A DNA stretch of 42,076 nucleotides from a virus, in the IMG/VR virus record IMGVR_UViG_3300042090_000976, positions 1 to 42,076 of that record; one strand, given 5' to 3'. Within the stretch, counting starts at the first letter, position 1. Each line of letters opens with the position of its first letter. Positions 30,834-38,450 of the stretch are shown piece by piece. The translations under genes were made by a program, and so were the position numbers. The notes under the pieces were generated by a model. That model saw only the letters and a program-made list of their open reading frames with translations. It ran no database searches and had not been told where the DNA came from.

Positions 30834-31474
30834 TGGTAGCGGCTGATATGGCAGAATCCATTCGAAGTTCGATGGGTTTTCCATTGCCCGTATCGACGGA
30901 ACTTGTCGGTTGGGCTTCAGGAGTAATTGGGGAAATCACTAGCAATGCCAAGGTAAACAATGCACCCGGTACCATAACAGGCACTTGTCCCTCCGGGGGA
31001 CCTCTCAGTTCCGGAGCCGGAACCGGCGGATTGATCTCGAGCATGAGCGGATCGGATATGGCTTCCTTGGTAAAGTCCGGCGCGGGGTATCCCTCAGTGT
31101 CTTCTGAACTTTCCACGTTCTGTTCTCAGATAGTTTCCCACATTCAAAGTCTCGGGATGGTGACGTTCGCTTCGGGATCTATCACTGGATCTTGCACGAA
31201 CACACCCTTGAGTCCCGGCCCACTCGCGGCGGGAGCCGGTTCTAACGGCGTTATAACAGGGCTCAACGGAACCACACTGGCGACGGCGATCCACTCTTCT
31301 GTGGGTTATCCCGGCTCAGTTTCGACGCCCTTGATCAACTTTTGTACAGCGATTGTAAATTATATAATGGCGAATGCGCAAGTCACTTACGCTTCCGGAA
31401 CGATTTCAGGGCTTTGCCCGCCCGGCGGAGGGTCACTTTCCGCGGGGACCGGCGTCAACGGAACGATAGCTTGA
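30830..31474 (+). CDS. Three-repeat baseplate-region protein
   Basis: A 214-residue protein of three tandem units of about 70 residues. Each has a helix (SIRSSMGFP, SLVKSGAGYP, AIHSSVGYP), an ELxxFxxxIVxxI segment, a beta hairpin (ASGSITG, ASGTISG), a Cys-Pro/Cys-Thr turn, and a Gly/Ser loop (LSSGAGTGG, LAAGAGSNG, LSAGTGVNG). The third unit ends at the C-terminus. No enzyme motif is visible. The gene overlaps the spike stop. It could be a spike-associated or wedge-adapter protein, but no family is certain. Confidence 0.72.
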   Translation: MMVAADMAESIRSSMGFPLPVSTELVGWASGVIGEITSNAKVNNAPGTITGTCPSGGPLSSGAGTGGLISSMSGSDMASLVKSGAGYPSVSSELSTFCSQIVSHIQSLGMVTFASGSITGSCTNTPLSPGPLAAGAGSNGVITGLNGTTLATAIHSSVGYPGSVSTPLINFCTAIVNYIMANAQVTYASGTISGLCPPGGGSLSAGTGVNGTIA

Positions 31475-31477
31475 AGA

Positions 31478-31487
31478 TGATATAATT
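31478..31487 (+). promoter_or_regulatory. Extended -10 promoter (TGATATAATT)
   Basis: TGATATAATT is followed by TAGGG, just after the three-repeat gene. It lies 37 bases before the ATG at 31524, with ATCGGAGAT supplying the ribosome binding site. No -35 match is found. Confidence 0.6.
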
Positions 31488-31523
31488 TAGGGTAGACCAG
31501 ATTCATATCGGAGATTAAGAAAA

Positions 31524-33647
31524 ATGGCTCTCGGGATTAACGATTTAGTCAATAACATCACGGATTCAGTGCAGAATCTCGTGAATCAATTGACTGGTCA
31601 GACAAACAATCAATATCCCTACCCGACGCAAGCGTCAATGGTCGGCACCGCCTTAAACTCCATAAACAAGAAAGCCTGGAATTCTCTCCCCACTCCCTAT
31701 TCGTTTGCAGTCTACAATGGCAACATAGGCTCATTCGATGGCACGCCCTTCAAAGAATTTCAACTTCCTCTGGCTCCTGGCAAAATTAACCAGACCGAAC
31801 ACTTTGCAATCTCGATAAAGCCGACCCAAGGCGGAACTGTAGTTTCTCACTCGGGTAATAAATACAAAACTCTCCTCATCTCCGGTACTACCGGTGTCGC
31901 TCCGTTCCGAGGTGCAGGCGGAGTGGTCAAGGCGACCGGGGAAGCTATAGCCGCGCCAAATGATCTCAAACACAAGTCTGGTTACGAAGTTTTCCAACAA
32001 CTTAGAAATTACTTCAAAGCCTATTACGAATATAAAAGACTTCTGAAAGATCCAAGCGTTCAAGCCGTGCGCCTCGTATTCAAAAACTACAAGGACGGCG
32101 AATTCCTAATTGTGGAACTCTTAGACTTCCAAATGGATCGTCAAGGTCCCCGTAGCTTTTTGTACGATTATAATTTGACTTTCAAAGTGATCGGCAAAGT
32201 GACATTTCAGGCTCCGAATTCAAATCTCACAGCTTTTGAAAATGTTTTAGCTACAGCGTCCTCATACATTGATCTCGCTCGCGGAACTTTCTTACAGGCT
32301 CAAAGTATTCTTCGACAAGTGGAAGCCACATATGATGCTACGATTTTGAATCCCTTACGCCAAGCTGCGCTCGCAGTTAAAGCGTTTCAGGGGATTGGCG
32401 CGACCGCTGCGGAAGTTAGTCATCAAATCATCTCTGATACGACTACAGCTTTAGCTGCATTGGGTATTCTCAAAAAATTTCAGGCGATTCAAACTGCCCA
32501 ATCTACTGGATCGGCACAAGCATCTGCTAGTTCGGGTCCTTCTAATGTAAATGCGAACCAAGTTACCCTACCCACAGATTTAGCCGCGGCTACTTCTAAC
32601 AATCCAGCGCAGTCTGTGATCAATCTCAATCAGGGATTGTTGCTCTTGGCTCCTACGGATTTTCCTCCAGCTACTCAAGCCGCCTTCGCTTTGGATCAAG
32701 CCGCCTCTTTGAATTTGCCGAGATCTTTTTATCAAACTACTTTGGATAATCTTCAGCGTGTTAAAGACAATGCTGAAGATGCCTTTGGACTTAGCTGTCC
32801 AGCTTACGATGCTCTGTTTGATCGAACCTCTACCGTTCCTGCAAGTACCGTGACCTCGACTTCAATCACGGATGCTCAATTTGATGTTTTAGCAGCGTTT
32901 ACTCAAGCTATCCAAGGAATTCAATCCATCATGGCTACTGATGCCATGTTTAAATCCACCTTCGCCGATCAGATCGCGTACATGAACAACGCTTTTGCAG
33001 ACCAAATAGACCTTCAAGCCCTCCCAGCAGTGCAGCAAGTGATCATGCCAGCGAATACTGATCTCGAGAGATTGGCTCAAACTTATTTGAATGATCCTAC
33101 ACGATGGGTTGAAATCGCTGAATTGAATGACCTTCGATCTCCGTTTTTGATTCAAGATCAAAGCGATACTACGAGTAATGTCATCCATCCCGGTCAACCT
33201 ATCTTGATTCCCGTGAATCCGACTGTCGGATTTTCGACGCTTCCAGTGGGCGCAGAGATCACTAGCGAACAATTGACTCAGTTCGAGAAAAGTCTCGGTA
33301 CTGATTTTAAATTGACCAGCAATTTCGACCTTTCGCTCGGAAGTGATCAGGATCTCCAGATCATAAGCGGAACTCAGAACGTAGCTCAAGCCGTGGTTCT
33401 AAAACTTGGAATCGAACAGGGCGAATTAATTAGCAATCCTACTATTGGAGTGGGGATTCAAGTCGGAGGCGTTATTCCAGATTTGAACCAAGTCAGAGAT
33501 GATTTGATCAAGACTTTGACTCAGGATAATAGAATCGCAGGCGTGAATAACTTAACCATATATCAGAAAAATTCTGCTCTATGGATGACTTTTCAATTGT
33601 TTATAAAACAACTCGACATTCCCGTACCGCTGGATATCAAGTTGTAA
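31524..33647 (+). CDS. Baseplate protein with LysM and gp25-like domains
   Basis: A 707-residue protein. Residues 60-220 (FAVYNGN, LAPGKINQTEHFAISI, RLVFKNYKDGEFLIVELLDF) form the front domain seen in LysM-bearing baseplate proteins of the XkdP type. Residues 230-500 are helical and low-complexity. Residues 508-566 (DLERLAQTYLNDPTRWVEIAELNDL, IHPGQPILIP) are a LysM-like module. Residues 590-707 (GTDFKLTSNFDLSLGSDQDL, NVAQAVVLKLGIEQGELI, LIKTLTQDNRIAGVNNL) match gp25/GPW, the sheath-initiating baseplate protein. Fusion of the three would tie the hub to the sheath start. It has its own promoter. Confidence 0.82.
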   Translation: MALGINDLVNNITDSVQNLVNQLTGQTNNQYPYPTQASMVGTALNSINKKAWNSLPTPYSFAVYNGNIGSFDGTPFKEFQLPLAPGKINQTEHFAISIKPTQGGTVVSHSGNKYKTLLISGTTGVAPFRGAGGVVKATGEAIAAPNDLKHKSGYEVFQQLRNYFKAYYEYKRLLKDPSVQAVRLVFKNYKDGEFLIVELLDFQMDRQGPRSFLYDYNLTFKVIGKVTFQAPNSNLTAFENVLATASSYIDLARGTFLQAQSILRQVEATYDATILNPLRQAALAVKAFQGIGATAAEVSHQIISDTTTALAALGILKKFQAIQTAQSTGSAQASASSGPSNVNANQVTLPTDLAAATSNNPAQSVINLNQGLLLLAPTDFPPATQAAFALDQAASLNLPRSFYQTTLDNLQRVKDNAEDAFGLSCPAYDALFDRTSTVPASTVTSTSITDAQFDVLAAFTQAIQGIQSIMATDAMFKSTFADQIAYMNNAFADQIDLQALPAVQQVIMPANTDLERLAQTYLNDPTRWVEIAELNDLRSPFLIQDQSDTTSNVIHPGQPILIPVNPTVGFSTLPVGAEITSEQLTQFEKSLGTDFKLTSNFDLSLGSDQDLQIISGTQNVAQAVVLKLGIEQGELISNPTIGVGIQVGGVIPDLNQVRDDLIKTLTQDNRIAGVNNLTIYQKNSALWMTFQLFIKQLDIPVPLDIKL

Positions 33648-33656
33648 GAGGAAAAT

Positions 33657-36600
33657 ATGGCACAGCTTACAGTAAAAACCGAACGCCAAATCCAAATGGA
33701 CATCTTGACAAAGATCATAGCTTTGTTGGGAATCAACGATATTAACCCGGCTTCGGTTCTCGATATCCTTACTGCTGCGGTCGCTCAGAACGGTTTTCAA
33801 CAATATGTGGCTATGGTTCAAATTGCTCGCTTGGTGGATATCAATGCGATCACTGGACAAGATCTTGACAATAAAGCATTCGAATATGGTCTAACACGTC
33901 AACAACCAGAACCTTCAACCGGTACGATCAATATTCTTCGCCCGGCTGGCTTCGTGATGGTATCGACCTCTTTTTATCCTGGACTTCCGGCTCCGGTCAT
34001 TGGCAATACAACGATCAACGTAAACGATGCCTCAAGTCCCCTGATTGGAACTTCCGGAACTTTAATCTTGGGCTTCGGAACTTCGAACCAAGAAGAAGTC
34101 ACATATACCTCGGCTCCAGTCAATAACACAAATTACTGGACTTTCACGGTATCCCCGCTTGCTTTCAACCATGCGGTTTCTGAAACGGTTATTCTTTCGC
34201 AAGGCTCAAACGAGACCATTCAGGCGGGTACTGTAGTAAGTGTCCCGGCTACAGGCACAACTGCTCAGATCAATTTCACCACAGATAACGACGTGATTTT
34301 ATATGCGGGTCAAGCCCAAGTGACGAATGTCAATGTGACTTGTTCGACTGCAGGTTCTTCCGGTAATATTCCGATTGGAGCTATCTCCGGCACCGCGGCT
34401 TTTCAAACTCCTCCGTTTCCAGGAGCACAGGCTTATAACCCTGTAAAATTTACGACTGGATTGGATCTGGAGACCGACGATCAACTTCGAGATGCTATTC
34501 AAGCCTGGATTCAGTCTTTATCTCGCGGCGTAGTAGCAGCGATCCAAAATGCAATTGTGGGCTTAGTCGATCCTGTAACAGCTAAACGGGTCGTATCAGC
34601 AAATATCATTCTGCCCCAATCCACCAATGAACCGGTCTTAGTTTATATTGATGATGGCACTGGTTTTGAACCTAGCTTCTCTGAGCAAGGCTTCGAAGAC
34701 ATTCTCGACAACTCGGTGGGAGCGGAGACTCGCTTCACTCTTGATAATACTCCATTGGTTAAAGCGCAAATTCAAAGTAATGCGGCAGAACCTTTCAATA
34801 TGTCCGGCGGAACTTCCACTTTGACATACAATGTTGGCATCCAAACTGAGACTATCACTTTTCAATTATCTGATTTTGAATTTCCTAGCAGTGCCACAGC
34901 TTATGAGATCGTGGCGGCAATTAATGAACGTGCGACTTTAATCGAGGCTCGAACCAGCAATGGCGGGACTCAAATCGTTATTACTGCGGTCGCTGATACC
35001 AATGAACAAATTCAAGTCACTGGCGGAACGGCAAACGCGATCATTCTATTCCCGACCAATTTAGTGTCGACTCTTCTTCTTTACGTAGATGACATTTTAC
35101 TTTCTAAAGATGGACAGACTGCCATCATAAATTCTGGGAATATCTCACCGTACAATTTCAATGCAATTGGCGGAGGTCCTTGGACATTGACTCTAGTAGT
35201 AGACGGGAAAACCGCCAATCCACAAACTGTGACTTTCAGTTCGGGAGATTTCGCCAATCCTTCGGCAGCTACCGTAGCTGAAGTAGTAGCCGTGATCAAT
35301 GCTCAATTAGCTGGAGCAACGGCTCTCGCGATCAATAATAGCACCCAAGTTAGAATAGCCTCTAATACGCCACTTTCGGCAGCTTCTCAGATTCACATCA
35401 CGGGCGGCACTGCCAATAATGCGACTTATGGTTTGAATTTCAGTACCACTCCAGTCATTGGAACAAACGGCGACTACACTCTCAATCGCGAACTCGGGAC
35501 CATTCAGTTGAATAGCCCCCTTCCCGCTAATGTAGACGTATCTGCGGGCTCGCTCTACACTCGCGCAAAATTGCGCGCAAGTCTCCCCGAAAACTATGTG
35601 GTCTCAAATGGACAGACCTTAGTTATCGAAGTCGACGGAGGCTCCGCTCAGACTATCACTTTCGATAATACTTTCACAGCAGGTCAAAGCGCAATTTACA
35701 CAGCAAATTTCATAAATGCTCGACTTTTAGGAGCGACTGCAATAGTAAGAACTTCCGGGGGTCTGAATTACATAGAAATCAATACGAATACCTATAATCA
35801 AAGTATAGGTTCCATTGAAATCTTAAGTTCCTCAACTGCGAATGGTGGGTTTGGTTTCACTACAAATGTCTTGGAAACAAATCAAAGTCCGAACCAAGCC
35901 TACGTAGTTGGAAACAACGTTGGTCCTTATTATTTTGCACAGAATGATTCTTTGATCGTGGTTCTAGATAACGATATCGTGAATAATACTTACTCGATCA
36001 ACTTGAGTTATCCTGGAACGGTTACTTCCCACAATACAACTACTCAATTTTCGGCTTCTGGATTGGGCAATGTATTTTTGACTGATGGAGTTTTGGACAA
36101 CTTCTTTCTAGCTTTTACGACTGGAGCAAATACGCTCGCCGGAACTGTAGCATCTGTCACCTTCGTATCGGGAAATACCTGGCAGTATAACTTTTCAGCC
36201 CTTCCTAGTGGTCTAAGTAATTACGCCATCGGAGATCTTGTAAATTTCTCGAATTTTTCGAATGCCGCAGACAGCGGTTACTTCGTGATCACAGGTATTA
36301 GCACGGCTGGCAACGGTTATGTCCAGGTTACAAATACTCAAGGTGTAGCTTCTCCGACGGAATCTGCCAATGCAGTTCTCAGTCAAAAACGTCAAATCAC
36401 AAGTTATACGGCAATTCCAGGTCAAATCACAGTCGGCGCGGCATTTACGACTGCTCCACTTGTGAGCGATCAGTTTATCGTTATACCCTCAACTGTAACC
36501 AATCTCGTCAACTATATTGGCAATATTCGCATTACGGCTTTTAGCCTGGGCGGCACAGTTGCAGGAGTCAACAATAATACTCAGTTGCAACTTTCATCGC

Positions 36601-37082
36601 AATCCCTTGGATCAGATGGTTATACTCAAGTGACGGGCGGAGCGGCAAATTTACAATTAGGCTTTCCGATAACTCTCGTTCAGGGTATCCAAGCGTACAG
36701 TTATTACACTGGACTCTTGAAAATCGTTCACCAGACTATTTATGGCGACGACACCGATCTTGTGGCATATCCGGGTGTGGGTGCAGCGGGGATTACATTT
36801 TATGAACTCGCTCCCACAGTACGAGAAGTCGAAGTCAATGTCACTCTGACTTTAGCTCAAGGGATTACACTCTCTAGTATCGAGAATAGCGTGGCTTCGG
36901 CGATTTCCGGATACATAAACAATCTGGGAGTCGGAGATGAAGTAGTGATCGAACAAATTCGTGCAGCAGTAATAGCGGTACCAGGAGTGACAGACGTAGT
37001 TTTAAATACTCCTTTGGCTAACGTAGCAATCGCTGACAATGAATTGCCGAGAACCAATAATTCTCTCATCACGGTAGGTTAA
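33657..37082 (+). CDS. Giant baseplate J-like protein
   Basis: A 1141-residue protein. The N-terminus (QIQMDILTKIIALLGINDINPASVLDILTAAV, ITGQDLDNKAFEYGLTRQQPEPSTGTINI) and C-terminus (PTVREVEVNVTLTLAQGITLSSIENSV, IEQIRAAVIAVPGVTDVVLNTP) match the baseplate J / gp6-like family, which usually has 300-500 residues. Between about residues 360 and 1000 lie several diverged 80-95-residue beta modules with the pattern TVTFSSGDF...AEVVAVINAQ...IHITGGTAN. These would project outward from the wedge. A GAGGAAAAT ribosome binding site precedes the start. It forms part of the wedge ring around the hub. Confidence 0.85.
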   Translation: MAQLTVKTERQIQMDILTKIIALLGINDINPASVLDILTAAVAQNGFQQYVAMVQIARLVDINAITGQDLDNKAFEYGLTRQQPEPSTGTINILRPAGFVMVSTSFYPGLPAPVIGNTTINVNDASSPLIGTSGTLILGFGTSNQEEVTYTSAPVNNTNYWTFTVSPLAFNHAVSETVILSQGSNETIQAGTVVSVPATGTTAQINFTTDNDVILYAGQAQVTNVNVTCSTAGSSGNIPIGAISGTAAFQTPPFPGAQAYNPVKFTTGLDLETDDQLRDAIQAWIQSLSRGVVAAIQNAIVGLVDPVTAKRVVSANIILPQSTNEPVLVYIDDGTGFEPSFSEQGFEDILDNSVGAETRFTLDNTPLVKAQIQSNAAEPFNMSGGTSTLTYNVGIQTETITFQLSDFEFPSSATAYEIVAAINERATLIEARTSNGGTQIVITAVADTNEQIQVTGGTANAIILFPTNLVSTLLLYVDDILLSKDGQTAIINSGNISPYNFNAIGGGPWTLTLVVDGKTANPQTVTFSSGDFANPSAATVAEVVAVINAQLAGATALAINNSTQVRIASNTPLSAASQIHITGGTANNATYGLNFSTTPVIGTNGDYTLNRELGTIQLNSPLPANVDVSAGSLYTRAKLRASLPENYVVSNGQTLVIEVDGGSAQTITFDNTFTAGQSAIYTANFINARLLGATAIVRTSGGLNYIEINTNTYNQSIGSIEILSSSTANGGFGFTTNVLETNQSPNQAYVVGNNVGPYYFAQNDSLIVVLDNDIVNNTYSINLSYPGTVTSHNTTTQFSASGLGNVFLTDGVLDNFFLAFTTGANTLAGTVASVTFVSGNTWQYNFSALPSGLSNYAIGDLVNFSNFSNAADSGYFVITGISTAGNGYVQVTNTQGVASPTESANAVLSQKRQITSYTAIPGQITVGAAFTTAPLVSDQFIVIPSTVTNLVNYIGNIRITAFSLGGTVAGVNNNTQLQLSSQSLGSDGYTQVTGGAANLQLGFPITLVQGIQAYSYYTGLLKIVHQTIYGDDTDLVAYPGVGAAGITFYELAPTVREVEVNVTLTLAQGITLSSIENSVASAISGYINNLGVGDEVVIEQIRAAVIAVPGVTDVVLNTPLANVAIADNELPRTNNSLITVG

Positions 37083-37084
37083 AA

Positions 37085-38410
37085 ATGGCAGACGATGTAT
37101 TGCAAAGATATTTACGCGCGATCCCTAAGGTCATGAATGCTCAGATCAATCCTGTGATTAACGCACTCCTTCAAGGATTTTCTGTCATGGATAATGAGAT
37201 TGTCGCTCAAACTCAGAATGCCAAAGAGCAACTTTTCGTGGCTACCGCCGAGGGTACTTATCTCGATAAACTTGCAAACTCCTTGGGAGTATCTCGTCCT
37301 GGAGGTCTTGGTTTATCCGATCAACTATTTCAACAGTTAATCCCGAATCTTTCTCTGAAAGCGAAGCAGATCCGAAAAACTTTCTACGATACCGCAAATG
37401 TTTTCTGGGGACCCCTTTTCATATATGCCAACACTCAGACTTTAAATTTTGGTCCTTTCAACGTTTCTCCTGGCGACTCTATCCAAGTGATTATCGACGA
37501 CGGAGCTACTCAAACGATCAAAGCCTTGGTTGGCGACATCGCGGTGCCTGGAGCCGCCACTGCCCAAGAAATCGTGAACATCTTGGATCGAATTAAGCAC
37601 GCTACCGCAGCGATTGAAACGGATTCCTTGACCGGAGACCAATATATCGCTTTGATGACGGAAACGCCTGGTCCGCGAGGATCTGTGAATATTTTACAAA
37701 GTTCCATGGTCAGCCCGACGAAACTCGACTTCAATGTGGGAAAATCTCAACTCATAGAACAGGCTCAACGGGTTTGCGTGTACGAAATCAATCCGAATGA
37801 ACTTTTAATCGAAATCCCGGCGATCGTGCCCGCCTTGCGCAGAACTTTGCTCGGATCAGCCCATTTACATACTGATGGCACCCTATCGCCGCCGGAACCT
37901 CCTGATAATGGAATTTGGCAAGGATCTTTTCTTTTTGACCCACTCGGCACCGAGAGCAGCTATACAATCACTGGGCAAAGTGCCACAACTTCGCAGGCTT
38001 TGGTGAAAGGCAATGTTTACACTGCCGTCACCGTAAATAGCACTGCTGGATTCGTAAATCAGTCCGGTTATCTTATGTTTGGATTGGGTACTCCACATCA
38101 AGAACAGCCCGTCAAGTTCCGAGGGGTTCCGAACTCAAATACCGTTTTAATCGATCCCAGTTACATTTTCAAAAATACGCAACCCGTCGGGACTACGATC
38201 AATGTCCTTTCCAGCTTGAGCCCTTACGCTCCGAGAACGAATGGTCAGGATCTCGCAGTTTACTTGACGTCGCCGTCGGACGCTCGCGCGATCACGCAGA
38301 CCATACTTGCTTCGCTGGCCGCGGCAGGAGTAGTCGTGACTTTCGTAATCCTTCTGCCTAGTTATAAGTATTTGATCGAGAATCCATATTTGATGGACGC
38401 GGATGCTTAA
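37085..38410 (+). CDS. Baseplate wedge protein, gpI/gp7-type
   Basis: A 441-residue protein. The N-terminus (PVINALLQGFSVMDNEIVAQTQNAKEQLFVATAEGTYLDKLANSLGVSRP) is the characteristic start of wedge proteins that accompany baseplate J. Residues 125-205 hold one copy of the beta module used in the J protein (GDSIQVIIDDGATQTIKALVG, AATAQEIVNILDRIKHATAAIE). The C-terminus (DARAITQTILASLAAAGVVVTFVILLPS) is helical. It follows the J gene by two bases and is probably its wedge partner. Confidence 0.75.
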   Translation: MADDVLQRYLRAIPKVMNAQINPVINALLQGFSVMDNEIVAQTQNAKEQLFVATAEGTYLDKLANSLGVSRPGGLGLSDQLFQQLIPNLSLKAKQIRKTFYDTANVFWGPLFIYANTQTLNFGPFNVSPGDSIQVIIDDGATQTIKALVGDIAVPGAATAQEIVNILDRIKHATAAIETDSLTGDQYIALMTETPGPRGSVNILQSSMVSPTKLDFNVGKSQLIEQAQRVCVYEINPNELLIEIPAIVPALRRTLLGSAHLHTDGTLSPPEPPDNGIWQGSFLFDPLGTESSYTITGQSATTSQALVKGNVYTAVTVNSTAGFVNQSGYLMFGLGTPHQEQPVKFRGVPNSNTVLIDPSYIFKNTQPVGTTINVLSSLSPYAPRTNGQDLAVYLTSPSDARAITQTILASLAAAGVVVTFVILLPSYKYLIENPYLMDADA

Positions 38411-38420
38411 AAGCCAGAAA

Positions 38421-38430
38421 TGGTATAATT
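38421..38430 (+). promoter_or_regulatory. Extended -10 promoter (TGGTATAATT)
   Basis: TGGTATAATT lies 21 bases before ATG 38451, the shortest usable spacing among those with a ribosome binding site (AGAGGAAGATT). No -35 match is found. Confidence 0.6.
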
Positions 38431-38450
38431 TTTATTAGAGGAAGATTCAG

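Noticed and set aside
31362-31375. TATAATGG within the three-repeat gene as a promoter
   Set aside because: It lacks the TG of the extended -10 family and a -35 box. It is coding sequence (YIMAN), with its own clear promoter site further downstream at 31478.
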